Positions 9,124 through 17,743 of a DNA stretch of 64,000 nucleotides are shown one piece after another. This DNA is from Lachnospiraceae bacterium (lineage in GTDB: Bacteria > Bacillota > Clostridia > Lachnospirales > Lachnospiraceae), in assembly GCA_022845955.1 (NCBI GenBank), contig AP025576.1:2294001-2358000 (forward strand), written 5' to 3'. The notes under the pieces are model-generated. The model ran no database searches. It was not told where the DNA came from and worked only from the letters and a program-made list of their open reading frames with translations. The position numbers and the translations under genes were made by a program. Numbering within the stretch: position 1 is the first letter of the stretch; every line of letters starts with the position of its first letter.

Positions 9124-10010
9124 TAAAGGCATACGACTTTAAATCTCCCAAAAAGTTTACCAAAGAAAGAATGAGCACCGTGGAAAACCTGTACGACAGT
9201 TTTTCACGGTCTCTTGCACCATACCTGACCGGACTTCTCCAGTCCTACTGTGAAATATCCATCCAGGGGATCCAGGAGATGCGGTTTCAGGAATACAGCG
9301 GGGAGCTGGACGACCGTTCGCTGTTCGGCCTGATTACCCTGGTGCCGGACAATAAGGATTACAGTGAAGCCCCCATGATTTTTGAGCTGGACACCTCTCT
9401 GGGCTTTTTCATGATAGAGAGGCTGCTTGGGGGAGCCGGAACGGAATATGAGCTGCACCGGGATTTTACGGATATCGAAAAGGCTATGCTTCACTATCTT
9501 CTGGAAAAAATCACCGGGTTTATCGGGGATGCCTGGGGCGGCTACATGGATGTGGAGGCATCGCTTACGGGCCTTCAGACCAATCCCCATCTTCTCCAGC
9601 TGGGGGCGGCGGAGGATGTGGTTATTTTGGTGGAATTAGGGATCGTGGTGAATGAACTGAAGGCAAAGCTTCATATCGTCATGCCGGCTCCCAATGTGGA
9701 GGAGCTGACCTCCCGCTTCGGTTACAAGTTTGCCATGAACCGGAAGAATAAGGACGAGGCAAAAGCGGCGGAACGTCAGAAATATATTGAGAAAAATCTT
9801 CTGGATGCAGAGGTGGAAATGAAGGCCATCCTTCATGAATTCTATCTGGATGCCCAGGATATCCTCCAGCTTCAGCCGGGGGATGTGGTCCCCATCGGCA
9901 AGAATATGGCCAGCGACATCCGGGTTTACGTGGAGGATATGCCCTGCTTTGAAGCAAAGCCGGGGCATACCAGTATGCATAAGGCGGTGCGTATCAGCAA
10001 GGTGCTGTAG
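9120..10010 (+). CDS. fliM: Flagellar motor switch protein FliM (lacks N-terminal CheY-binding peptide)
   Basis: FliM forms the C-ring and sets rotation direction. The sequence begins directly at the YDFKSPKKFTKERMSTVENLY block, which in other FliM proteins comes about 30-40 residues after the start; the middle domain (ITLVPDN..., LLGGAGTEYELHRDFTDIEKAM) and the C-terminal SpoA domain (LQPGDVVPIG) are present. The EIDALL-type CheY-P docking peptide is absent. The ATG overlaps the motB stop, and there is no room for a longer N-terminus in this frame. 296 residues against about 330 usually. Confidence 0.92.
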   Translation: MIKAYDFKSPKKFTKERMSTVENLYDSFSRSLAPYLTGLLQSYCEISIQGIQEMRFQEYSGELDDRSLFGLITLVPDNKDYSEAPMIFELDTSLGFFMIERLLGGAGTEYELHRDFTDIEKAMLHYLLEKITGFIGDAWGGYMDVEASLTGLQTNPHLLQLGAAEDVVILVELGIVVNELKAKLHIVMPAPNVEELTSRFGYKFAMNRKNKDEAKAAERQKYIEKNLLDAEVEMKAILHEFYLDAQDILQLQPGDVVPIGKNMASDIRVYVEDMPCFEAKPGHTSMHKAVRISKVL

Positions 10011-10039
10011 GACTCGCACCGGAAAACAGGGAGAGAACG

Positions 10040-10957
10040 ATGATTAGTGCGGATAGGGATGCGATGCGGGAGCTGCTGGAGCTGGCAGCTGTTCCTGCCC
10101 AGAATACGTTGAATACGTTGATGGGCGGGGCGTCCGTTATATTAAAGGAAATAAAGGAAGTCTCTTTGGAAGCTTTGACGGAAAGGCTTCCTCATTTTTC
10201 CATGGTTGTGGAAGGATGCGCTTTTTCTGAAAAAGAAGAGGTGCGTATGCTGTATTTTATGGACAGGGATCAGGCACAGCGTCTGATCAGCGTCATCTGC
10301 GGGCTGCCCGGTGCGGCTTTTGGCGCAATGGATGAGATCGCGGTCAGCGCTTTCCGTGAAGTGCTTTCCCAGTGCCTGGAGGCCTCCGTAACGGAGCTGA
10401 GAGGATTTCTGGCAAGGGATATGCGGCAGGAGCTGGGCAGGGCTTATCTTTCCGATTCCGCCGGCAGTACGGTTAAAGCGCCTGGGCTGTGGGAGGAAGG
10501 CAGCATTCTGATGCTGGAATATCGGATTGCCCTGGAGGGGGAGGGAGAATACACCCTTTACTGTGCGGCATCCATGTTGTTGTTTAATGTATTCGGCATG
10601 GAATATAAGGCCGGAAAAGCGGCAGGCGGAGGCCGCAGGTCCGCCATACCGGTGCGCAGCGTCAGTTTCCCGGAATTCCGCTATATGAGTCTTGAGGATA
10701 CGGCGGAGACAATTGGGGAAGAGCGGGGGCGTATCAGGGAGATGAGCCTTGACGTATCGGTACGGATTGGGGAAACGATCTGTAAGGTGCGTGATATCCT
10801 GTCGCTGAAGCCGGGACAGCTGATTATCCTGGACAAACAGGCAGGTTCTCCGGCAGATGTGGTGGTAAAGGAGCGTCTGATAGGAAAAGGTGACGTTCTG
10901 GTAAGCAGTGACAATTTTGCGGTACGGATAACCGAGATCGTAAATAAATCGGAATAG
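10040..10957 (+). CDS. fliY: Flagellar motor switch protein FliY/FliN
   Basis: A FliY-type switch protein: an N-terminal CheC-like phosphatase domain (about residues 5-190; MDEIAVSAFREVLSQ resembles the CheC E..N helix but with Glu/Ser-Gln changes) and a C-terminal SpoA/FliN domain (about 230-305; LDVSVRIGETICKVRDIL and LKPGQLIILDK). It is 305 residues, shorter than the Bacillus protein, and also lacks an N-terminal EIDALL peptide. It lies between fliM and fliO, the usual place. Confidence 0.9.
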   Translation: MISADRDAMRELLELAAVPAQNTLNTLMGGASVILKEIKEVSLEALTERLPHFSMVVEGCAFSEKEEVRMLYFMDRDQAQRLISVICGLPGAAFGAMDEIAVSAFREVLSQCLEASVTELRGFLARDMRQELGRAYLSDSAGSTVKAPGLWEEGSILMLEYRIALEGEGEYTLYCAASMLLFNVFGMEYKAGKAAGGGRRSAIPVRSVSFPEFRYMSLEDTAETIGEERGRIREMSLDVSVRIGETICKVRDILSLKPGQLIILDKQAGSPADVVVKERLIGKGDVLVSSDNFAVRITEIVNKSE

Positions 10958-10977
10958 GATGGGATGAGGGTATATTT

Positions 10978-11337
10978 ATGGTGGTTTTAAAATTGCTGCT
11001 GTATCTGTTCGTCCTGGTGCTGGTGCTGTTTCTGGCCTATTATACCACGAAGCTGGTGGGCAGAAGCGCAGGAGGAAAACAGCTTGGCAGAAGCATCCGT
11101 GTCCTGGAACGGACCGGGGTAGGCAGGGACAGCTGGCTTATGATCGTGGAGGTACAGGGGAAGGTGCTGCTCCTGGGACTTTCCCCCGCCGGCATCCAGC
11201 AGATTACCGAGCTGGAGGATTATGTACGGCCTGAAGAGGGCGGGGAAGGGGATAAAAGCTTCCTGGATATGCTGACAAAGCAGATGGAAGATAGGCAGGG
11301 AGTTTTTCACAGACAAAAGAATGACCGGGGGAAATAG
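10978..11337 (+). CDS. fliO: Flagellar export apparatus protein FliO
   Basis: A 119-residue protein with one N-terminal membrane helix (LLLYLFVLVLVLFLAYYTT) and a small cytoplasmic beta domain (RSIRVLERTGVGRDSWLMIVEV, then KVLLLGLSPAGI), the FliO/FliZ pattern. FliO helps assemble the FliP ring of the export gate. It lies directly before fliP, with four bases between its stop and the chosen fliP start. Confidence 0.9.
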   Translation: MVVLKLLLYLFVLVLVLFLAYYTTKLVGRSAGGKQLGRSIRVLERTGVGRDSWLMIVEVQGKVLLLGLSPAGIQQITELEDYVRPEEGGEGDKSFLDMLTKQMEDRQGVFHRQKNDRGK

Positions 11338-11341
11338 ACAG

Positions 11342-12143
11342 ATGGATAAGAAGGAGCATCCGCGCCGCAGGGCCGGATGGAAGGCTGCGGGGACAAGATG
11401 GATGCTGTCGGCGCTGGCCGCATTTTTATATAGGGGAAAGGTTCATGCGGCGGAGGTGTCCATGACCTTATCCGATACGCAGGGAAATACCAGGGCCTTC
11501 GATACGATGGATATCCTGATTCTTTTCCTGCTTCTTGCTGTTGTACCATCTTTGCTGGTAATGATGACCAGTTTTACAAGGATTATCATCGTCCTGTCTT
11601 TTCTGCGCAGTGCGCTGGGAACCCAGCAGTCGCCGCCAAATCAGATACTGGTTGGGCTGGCTCTGTTCCTTACCCTGTTTATCATGCAGCCGGTTTTTTC
11701 CCAGGTGAATACACAGGCTTACCAGCCTTATAAAGATGGACGGATCACCAGGGAAGAAGCGCTGGAACTGGCACAGGATCCCATGAAGGAGTTCATGCTC
11801 AGGCAGACGGAAAAGAAAAGCCTGGAACTGTTTCTGGATATATCCAAAACAACCCTGCCGGAGGGGGGCGGCCGGGGAAGGACCGGAACGCTATAAGGAA
11901 CTGGGGCTGACGGTCATTGTACCCTCTTTTATTTTAAGCGAGCTTAACAAAGCCTTTACTATGGGCTTTCTGCTATTTATTCCTTTTCTTATTGTGGATT
12001 TGGTGGTGTCCAGCACACTGATGTCCATGGGAATGGTTATGCTTCCCCCTACCATGATAGCGCTGCCTTTCAAAATTATGCTTTTTGTGTTGGTGGACGG
12101 CTGGGATCTGGTAATTAAAACGTTGGTTCAGGGATTTCGTTAA
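11342..12143 (+). pseudogene. fliP: Flagellar export gate protein FliP, split by a +1 frameshift in a G6 run
   Basis: FliP is the main pore subunit of the flagellar export gate. The first frame carries the signal peptide, TM segments and the TSFTRIIIVLSFLRSALG motif, then ends early at 11896. The second frame continues exactly where FliP should go on ([20 protein letters not shown], then [16 protein letters not shown] and [14 protein letters not shown]). The switch is at the G6 tract 11863-11868; with five Gs the two halves join without loss. Everything else in the gene is intact and fliQ follows at once, so this is either a recent mutation, a sequencing error or a phase-variable off state. 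Confidence 0.9.
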
Positions 12144-12154
12144 GGAGGCGCCAA

Positions 12155-12418
12155 ATGACGACAGAACAGGTTATGGAAGTGATGAAGGAGGCTATGCTTG
12201 TGGCATTTGAGATGGCCGGGCCTCTTCTGATCCTGAGTATTATCGTAGGGCTGATTGTAGCGGTATTCCAGGCAGCCACGCAGATACATGAACAGACGCT
12301 GACCTTTGTGCCAAAGCTCATTGTCATTGCCGTGGTGCTGCTGGCGACGGGTTCCTGGATGCTCAATCTATTTGACGGGTTCGTGCAGAAGCTTTTTGGA
12401 ATAATGGCTTCCCTTTAG
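12155..12418 (+). CDS. fliQ: Flagellar export gate protein FliQ
   Basis: FliQ is a small two-helix membrane subunit of the export gate. The 87 residues give two hydrophobic helices (PLLILSIIVGLIVAVFQAAT and LIVIAVVLLATGSWML) separated by the conserved QIHEQTLTFVPK loop. A perfect AAGGAGG site precedes the ATG, 11 bases after the fliP stop. Confidence 0.95.
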   Translation: MTTEQVMEVMKEAMLVAFEMAGPLLILSIIVGLIVAVFQAATQIHEQTLTFVPKLIVIAVVLLATGSWMLNLFDGFVQKLFGIMASL

Positions 12419-12429
12419 GTGGTTTCTCT

Positions 12430-13200
12430 ATGCTGACGGAGATTGTGACTTCTCTTAATTTATTCCTTCTGGTGTTTGCCAGGCTCGGAGCAATGATTTT
12501 TCCCAGCCCGGTATTCGGAAGGAAGAATGTTCCTGTGCGTATCAGGGCCGGCCTTGTGCTGGCGCTGACTCTTTTGCTTGTTCCTGTATTGGATGCAGGC
12601 GCGGTTTCCTCCTACTCCGGCTTCGATATGGCGGAGGGGCTGGTGCGCGAAATCCTGCTGGGACTGGTGATAGGATTTGTATTCCAGATTTTCTTTTTCA
12701 TGATTTTTGTAGCAGGGGATATGCTGGATACGGTATTCGGCCTTGCAATGGGAAAGGTGATGGATCCCGGCGGAGGGGTACAGGTATCGGTGCTGGGACA
12801 GTTTCTGAACGTGTTTTTCTTCCTGTATTTTCTGGCTACGGGAAGCCACCGCCTGATGATTAAGCTGTTTGCTTATTCCTTTGAGCTTGTTCCTGCGGGG
12901 GCCGCCTCTTTGTCTATGGGGAAAACAGGTCCTTTTGTATTGGCGCTCTTTCATTCGGTATTTGTGCTCGCCATCCGGCTTACGCTTCCCTTTGCGGCAG
13001 CAGAATTCGTTCTGGAGGCGGCTATGGGGGTGCTTATGAAGCTGATACCCCAGATTCATATTTTTGTTATTAACCTGCAGGTGAAAATCATTGCGGGAAT
13101 CATACTTATGATGCTGTTTGCGGTACCGATGGGACAGTTTATCGACCGGTACATAGGGACGTTGTTTGAGGATGTGCAGAAGCTGCTTCTGCAATTGTGA
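12430..13200 (+). CDS. fliR: Flagellar export gate protein FliR
   Basis: FliR completes the FliPQR core of the export gate. The 256-residue protein has six to seven hydrophobic segments and the family motifs RLGAMIFPSPVFGRKNVPVRIRAG (split over the first loop) and GLAMGKVMDPGGG. It starts 12 bases after fliQ and precedes flhB. Confidence 0.94.
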   Translation: MLTEIVTSLNLFLLVFARLGAMIFPSPVFGRKNVPVRIRAGLVLALTLLLVPVLDAGAVSSYSGFDMAEGLVREILLGLVIGFVFQIFFFMIFVAGDMLDTVFGLAMGKVMDPGGGVQVSVLGQFLNVFFFLYFLATGSHRLMIKLFAYSFELVPAGAASLSMGKTGPFVLALFHSVFVLAIRLTLPFAAAEFVLEAAMGVLMKLIPQIHIFVINLQVKIIAGIILMMLFAVPMGQFIDRYIGTLFEDVQKLLLQL

Positions 13201-13245
13201 CACAGAGTCCGCGCAGGGCGTAACGGGAAAGGCAGGTGGTGAGCG

Positions 13246-14304
13246 GTGGCAGCGGATGAAAAGACCGAAAAAGCCACACCGAAACGAAAGCAGGAGGAAC
13301 GGAAGAAGGGAAATGTATTCCAGAGCAGTGATGTGGCGGCTGTGGCAACCCTGCTGGCTGTTTTCAACGGGTTAAAACTATTTGCTTCCTTTATGTATGA
13401 ATGCATGCATCAGGGTGTGCTTCTTTTTTTCGGCTATGCACAGAGCGAATATCCGGTTAATGGGGATAATCTGCAGGAAAAGCTGCTGCAGGCAATGCTT
13501 CTGTTTGCGCAGGCCGCTCTGCCGCTTCTGCTTTTGGCCTGTGTGACGGCAGTGGCGGTGGCGGCTCTGCAGACCAGAATGGCCTTTTCCATGGAAACCA
13601 TTAAATTCAAAGCAAACCGGATCAGCCCTCTTCAGGGCTTTAAGCGCCTGTTCAGCGTGCGTTCCCTTGTGGAGCTGCTGAAAGCGCTGATAAAAATTAC
13701 TGTACTTGGCTGGATGATATATTCCTTTTTAAGCAGCCGGATGCATGAATTTGTCCGGCTGATGGACGGTACGGTGATGGACGCGATCGCTTTTGCGGGA
13801 GATACGGTGCTATCCCTGGTGAATACGGTGGGTATCGCATTTCTGTTCCTGGCGGCATTTGATTATTTGTACCAGTGGTGGGAATACGAGAAGAATCTGC
13901 GCATGAGCAAGCAGGAGATCAAAGAAGAATACAAGCAGACGGAGGGGGATCCCCAGATCAAAGGGAAAATCCGGGAGAAACAGAGGCAGATGTCTTCCAG
14001 ACGCATGATGCAGAATGTGCCGAAGGCCGATGTGATCATCCGGAATCCCACCCATTTTGCCGTGGCCCTGGGCTACGATCCCCAACGTAATAAGGCGCCG
14101 GTGGTGCTTGCCAAGGGGGCGGACCGGGTGGCTTTGAAAATCGTGGAAATTGGGGAAGCCAATGACGTCTATATTATGGAAAACCGGCCTCTGGCACGAG
14201 GGCTGTATGATGCGGCGGAAATTGATATGGAGATTCCGAGTGAATTTTACCAGGCGGTGGCGGGTGTACTGGCGTTTGTTTACAAGCTTAAAAAGGAGAA
14301 ATAA
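13246..14304 (+). CDS. flhB: Flagellar export switch protein FlhB
   Basis: FlhB sets export specificity, switching from rod/hook to filament substrates after self-cleavage. The N-terminus (EKTEKATPKRKQEERKKGNV) and four membrane segments are typical, and the cleavage motif Asn-Pro-Thr-His is present at about residues 267-270. The start is GTG at 13246, placed by an AGGTGGTGAG-type site and by the family MAADEKTEKAT start. 352 residues. flhA, which normally follows, is not here: ftsE comes next after three bases. Confidence 0.95.
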   Translation: MAADEKTEKATPKRKQEERKKGNVFQSSDVAAVATLLAVFNGLKLFASFMYECMHQGVLLFFGYAQSEYPVNGDNLQEKLLQAMLLFAQAALPLLLLACVTAVAVAALQTRMAFSMETIKFKANRISPLQGFKRLFSVRSLVELLKALIKITVLGWMIYSFLSSRMHEFVRLMDGTVMDAIAFAGDTVLSLVNTVGIAFLFLAAFDYLYQWWEYEKNLRMSKQEIKEEYKQTEGDPQIKGKIREKQRQMSSRRMMQNVPKADVIIRNPTHFAVALGYDPQRNKAPVVLAKGADRVALKIVEIGEANDVYIMENRPLARGLYDAAEIDMEIPSEFYQAVAGVLAFVYKLKKEK

Positions 14305-14307
14305 CCG

Positions 14308-15006
14308 GTGGACAGCAGTATGGTGGTATTGAGCGGGGTAAGCAAGGTTTATCCCAACGGGCAGAAGGCTCTTGATAATATAAATCTGGATATCCGGAAA
14401 GGGGAATTCTTATTTCTTTCCGGGAGCAGCGGTGCGGGAAAAACCAGCCTGCTGGAGCTTTTGCTGAAGGAAGAGGAACCTACCCGGGGCACGGTGCGGG
14501 TAAACGGGATTGATTTGGGACAGCTGAAGGAACGCCAGGTATACCGTTACCGCCGGATGATCGGGATGGTATTCCAGGACTTCCGCCTTTTCCCCGATTT
14601 TACGGTATATGAGAATGTGGCTTTTGCACAAAGAGTGCTGGAAATCCGCCCGGATACGATTCGGAGCCGTGTACGGAACGTGCTTTCCCAGGTGGGGCTG
14701 GAAAGTAAGGAACGGTATTACCCGAAACAGCTGTCCGGCGGAGAAAAGCAGCGGGCCGCGCTGGCCCGGGCTATTGTGAATAAACCGGTCCTTCTGCTGG
14801 CGGATGAACCTACGGGAAATCTGGATCAGGAAAACGGGGAGGATATCATGCGGCTTCTGAAAACAATCAACGAAACCGGGACTACGGTGCTGGTGGTATC
14901 CCATAACCGGGATTTGGTGCGTTCCATGAAAAAAAGGGAAGTCACACTGAAAAACGGAAAAATCATCAAGGACAGTGACAGAGGGGGATTTCTGTATGAG
15001 CTTTAG
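14308..15006 (+). CDS. ftsE: Cell division ATP-binding protein FtsE
   Basis: FtsE is the ATPase of the FtsEX complex, which in Firmicutes activates peptidoglycan hydrolases during growth and division. Walker A (GSSGAGKTS) is at about residues 39-47, the signature QLSGGEKQRAALARA and Walker B (LLADEPTGNLD) with Asp near 166 are intact. Start is GTG at 14308 behind an AAAAGGAG site. It runs straight on from flhB and overlaps ftsX by 11 bases, so the division genes may be read from the flagellar transcript. Confidence 0.95.
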   Translation: MDSSMVVLSGVSKVYPNGQKALDNINLDIRKGEFLFLSGSSGAGKTSLLELLLKEEEPTRGTVRVNGIDLGQLKERQVYRYRRMIGMVFQDFRLFPDFTVYENVAFAQRVLEIRPDTIRSRVRNVLSQVGLESKERYYPKQLSGGEKQRAALARAIVNKPVLLLADEPTGNLDQENGEDIMRLLKTINETGTTVLVVSHNRDLVRSMKKREVTLKNGKIIKDSDRGGFLYEL

Positions 15007-15904
15007 GAATTTCATTTATCTGATCCGTCTGGGATTTAAAAACATATGGAACAATAAGGTCTATGCAGCGGCGGCTGTAATGGCTATGTCCTCCTCCATT
15101 TTTTTGTTCGGAATATTTTACATTGCTATGGTGAACATAAACAGCGCCGTGCGGAATGTGGAAAGGGATGTGGCGGTTTCCGTCTTTTTTCAGGAGGGGG
15201 TTACGGAAGAAAGAGTGGAAGAGCTTGGGACCCTTATCCGGGGGCGGGAGGAGGTTACCAATACCATCTATATTTCGGAGGATGAGGCATGGGACAGCTT
15301 CCGGACGGATTTTTTGTCCGATGAAGAACTGCTGGAGGGGATTTTTGAAGGGGATAATCCCCTGGCCGGTTGTGACAGCTACGAGGTGTATATCAATGAC
15401 ATAAGCCGGCAGGAGGAATTCGTGGTCTATGTAAAGGGGCTGGAAGGAGTGGGGACCGTATCCCATTCCTCCGAGGCGGTGAACGCACTGATACGGCTGA
15501 AGGAGCGGATCACGGGAATCGGCATTGGATGCCTGTCTGTCCTGCTTCTGCTTTCGGTGCTGCTGATACGCAGTACGCTGCTGGTAACGGTGGCGTCCCA
15601 AAAGGAAAAGGTACGGGTAATGCGGCTGATTGGCGCCAGAGAGGATTTTATCCGGATCCCCTTTATAGTGGAAGGGCTGGTATTGGGAATCGCAGGAATG
15701 TGCATCCCTATCGCGCTTCTCTATGCCACCTATGTATATGGCATTCAGTTTGCGGCGGTTCATTTCGGACTGTTCGGTGCCCCTGTGCAGCTTCTCCCTG
15801 CCGGACAGGTGCTGCCCAGCCTGGTACGGGCATCCATAGGGCTTGGTGTGCTGACAGGTGCGATCGGAAGCATCGCTGTTATGGGGAAATTAAAGAAGAA
15901 ATAA
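14996..15904 (+). CDS. ftsX: Cell division permease-like protein FtsX
   Basis: FtsX is the membrane half of FtsEX. The topology is typical: an N-terminal helix (residues about 20-45), a large extracellular domain (about 50-165) that begins AVRNVERDVAVSVFF, then three helices with the GAREDFIRIPFIVEG loop between. 302 residues. The ATG at 14996 (MSFRNFIYLIRLG) is chosen because a GAGGGGG site lies just before it; an earlier ATG at 14975 lies deeper in ftsE. Confidence 0.94.
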   Translation: MSFRNFIYLIRLGFKNIWNNKVYAAAAVMAMSSSIFLFGIFYIAMVNINSAVRNVERDVAVSVFFQEGVTEERVEELGTLIRGREEVTNTIYISEDEAWDSFRTDFLSDEELLEGIFEGDNPLAGCDSYEVYINDISRQEEFVVYVKGLEGVGTVSHSSEAVNALIRLKERITGIGIGCLSVLLLLSVLLIRSTLLVTVASQKEKVRVMRLIGAREDFIRIPFIVEGLVLGIAGMCIPIALLYATYVYGIQFAAVHFGLFGAPVQLLPAGQVLPSLVRASIGLGVLTGAIGSIAVMGKLKKK

Positions 15905-16240
15905 GGGATTTGCCGTCATTTTTCCAGACGGGTTGTGATGCGTGCCGGATATTGAATCCGGCGCGTACACCGGTAAATGCGGGGGAAGGAGGGGATGCCG
16001 CAGGGCACAAAGGGTCGTCTGAACTGTTATCAGAAGAACAAAAATTTTTGCAAAATATGAAAAAACATATTGACAGATCTGGTATTATTTTGTATACTAA
16101 CATTCGTCGGTTGGATGTCCGCCATGAATTTCCGGTGGGTTCAAATGATGATAATTGTAATTTGATAATGGTTTTTAACGGTTATCAGAAGAGTTTTGAG
16201 AAGCCGGATAATCGGTTATATGGTTGATTTGGCATAATAT
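15905..16240 (+). other. Intergenic stretch before tRNA-Pro
   Basis: 336 bases with no convincing gene. It contains an inverted repeat GCCGGAT/ATCCGGC at about 15943-15962, possibly the end of the ftsX transcript although no T-run follows, and a strong promoter at 16070-16098. The 140 bases between that promoter and the tRNA have no obvious hairpin or reading frame. Confidence 0.6.
16070..16098 (+). promoter_or_regulatory. Consensus sigma-A promoter upstream of tRNA-Pro
   Basis: TTGACA at 16070-16075 and TATACT at 16093-16098 with a 17-base spacer, almost a perfect housekeeping promoter. The first known product downstream is tRNA-Pro at 16241, which leaves a leader of roughly 135 bases to be removed by processing. 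Confidence 0.8.
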
Positions 16241-16313
16241 CGGGGTGTGGCTCAGGTGGTAGAGCGCTACTTTAGGGAAGTAGAGGCCGCAAGTTCAAGT
16301 CTTGTCACTCCGA
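16241..16313 (+). tRNA. tRNA-Pro, anticodon AGG
   Basis: The sequence folds into a full cloverleaf: acceptor CGGGGTG with CACTCCG, D-arm GCTC/GAGC, anticodon arm CTACT/AGTAG around loop TTAGGGA, T-arm GCAAG/CTTGT around TTCAAGT. The anticodon is AGG (codon CCU). The C1-G72 pair and A73 are the bacterial proline identity elements. CCA is not encoded. An A at position 34 is uncommon outside tRNA-Arg in bacteria. Confidence 0.93.
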
Positions 16314-16319
16314 CGCAAG

Positions 16320-16347
16320 GATCTGCATGAAAATGCAGGTCTTTTTG
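16320..16347 (+). terminator. Rho-independent terminator after tRNA-Pro
   Basis: A nine-base stem GATCTGCAT/ATGCAGGTC with a GAAA tetraloop, followed by five Ts, begins seven bases after the tRNA. Confidence 0.9.
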
Positions 16348-16432
16348 TTATTCGGAAACGGGTGAAAATACGCCGTAAGCGGGGACGGTGTCTTTTGGAA
16401 TGAAAATCCACGATAAGGAAAGGACAGAAGAA

Positions 16433-16981
16433 ATGAAGGTATTATTTATTGGAAACAGCCATACATATTTTAATGATATGCCGGAACTTTTTGCCGGCAT
16501 GGCAAAAGATAAGGGAATCCCCTGTGAGGTTACGATGATCGCCCACGGCGGCTGGTTCCTTCACCAGCATCAGAAGGAACCGGAGGTGCGGTTTAACATA
16601 CTTTACGGCAATTATGATTATGTGGTTCTTCAGGAGCATGCCCATCCCTTCGGGCCGGAAGAGGTGATGACGGAAGCGGCAAAGGAAATCTGCAAATGGA
16701 TCCGGGAGGCAGGGAGTACGCCTGTGGCCTATATGACATGGGCGGAAAAAGAAAACGAAGCCGGACAGCAGCAGATGACGGACGCCTATCGGAGAATGGC
16801 GGAGGAGACAGGTGCTGTTCTGGCGCCGGTAGGGGAAGAATGGTGGAAGTACATCCATGCTCATCCGGACGTGCAAATGTATGCTTTGGACGGACAGCAT
16901 GCTTCTCCGGAAGGCTCCGCGCTGGCGGCGGAAATCCTGCTGGAAGCCATTCTTACAAAGGAACGGCAAGCCCGGCCATGA
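16433..16981 (+). CDS. SGNH/GDSL-type hydrolase (DUF4886-like)
   Basis: A cytoplasmic, 182-residue SGNH-fold hydrolase. Block I is FIGNSHTYF with the nucleophile Ser, the block II Gly is in AHGGW, and the late DGQHAS supplies the Asp-x-x-His pair of block V. Such proteins are esterases or deacylases of unknown substrate. No signal peptide. The ATG at 16433 (MKVLFIGNSH) is chosen over 16388 because blocks begin at once and an AAGGAAAGGA site lies 10 bases upstream. It appears to be a single-gene unit. Confidence 0.85.
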   Translation: MKVLFIGNSHTYFNDMPELFAGMAKDKGIPCEVTMIAHGGWFLHQHQKEPEVRFNILYGNYDYVVLQEHAHPFGPEEVMTEAAKEICKWIREAGSTPVAYMTWAEKENEAGQQQMTDAYRRMAEETGAVLAPVGEEWWKYIHAHPDVQMYALDGQHASPEGSALAAEILLEAILTKERQARP

Positions 16982-17188
16982 CGGCCCTGTTAAAGGGAAT
17001 GCGGGGCCGGATAGTTCTTGTTTTTTAGGAAATTGCCTTTCGCTGCAGGCGGCAAAGGCGTCCGGTCCGGTATCCGGCGGCCTTTTTTGTGGAGACCTGT
17101 AAAAAAGCATACAGATAAGCCTTTCGGACAAAAGCCGCTGCCTGAAAGGCTTGTTTTGATCCATGCTTTGCCATCGTCCGTTATTGCG

Positions 17189-17743
17189 TTATTGGGATCC
17201 TTCGGAGGGCAGGCCGCGGAGCTGTTCCTGGATAAAGGCGCGGGCCCGGGAAATATCGGATGCGTCGGGGCGGCCTTTGGCAATTCCGCCGATAAGCTTC
17301 CATGGACCATAGGTATCGTAGCCTTTGCACTGAAAGCAGCCCTGTACGCGGCAGCCATAACTTTCTGTAAGAGAAGAAAAGTCTGCGGCGTATTTTTTCA
17401 TTCCGGATCCGCTGGTAAGAAGGAGGAAAACCTTTCGTCCGGCCAGCTCCTTCCGGTGCTGCTCCAGAAAGGAAAGCAGGGCGGTATGCGGTTTCCCCAT
17501 ATAAATGCCGGAGGCAAGGCCGATGAGCGGACAAGAGGCCGGAGAAGGCAGGAGAGGAGCCGTTGGAAAGGCAGCCGAACGAGAAAGAGAAGAACAGGCG
17601 GTGTCTGAAAGATCCGGGACGGGGCAGGCGGCATGGGAAAGGGGAACCAGTTCCACCCCGGATTCTTTGTCTATGGCCTGCTTCAGCAGCCTTTCCGTAT
17701 TGTGATGGTGCTGGGATACGTAGAAAATCATACATTTATTCAT
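17189..17743 (-). CDS. Flavodoxin-family protein
   Basis: 184 residues with a flavodoxin-like fold pattern. The N-terminal FYVSQHHHNTERLLK replaces the usual phosphate-binding T/S-x-T-G-N-T loop with a His-rich form, and GLASGIYMGKPH and LLTSGSG (about residues 75-120) match the flavodoxin and Fe-S flavodoxin families. A Cys pair (GCFQCKGYDTYGPW) is typical of the clostridial subgroup. It is likely an FMN electron carrier or oxidoreductase. It overlaps the preceding FMN-binding gene by eight bases and is the last gene of a TetR-controlled operon. Confidence 0.82.
   Translation of the reverse strand: MNKCMIFYVSQHHHNTERLLKQAIDKESGVELVPLSHAACPVPDLSDTACSSLSRSAAFPTAPLLPSPASCPLIGLASGIYMGKPHTALLSFLEQHRKELAGRKVFLLLTSGSGMKKYAADFSSLTESYGCRVQGCFQCKGYDTYGPWKLIGGIAKGRPDASDISRARAFIQEQLRGLPSEGSQ

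Noticed and set aside
15529..16227. A 232-codon plus-strand frame overlapping ftsX and running toward tRNA-Pro
   Set aside because: Most of it is another frame of ftsX; the remainder crosses the tRNA promoter and resembles no family.
16442..17164. A 240-codon minus-strand frame over the SGNH hydrolase gene
   Set aside because: Antisense to a gene with all SGNH motifs; no start signal and no recognisable motif.
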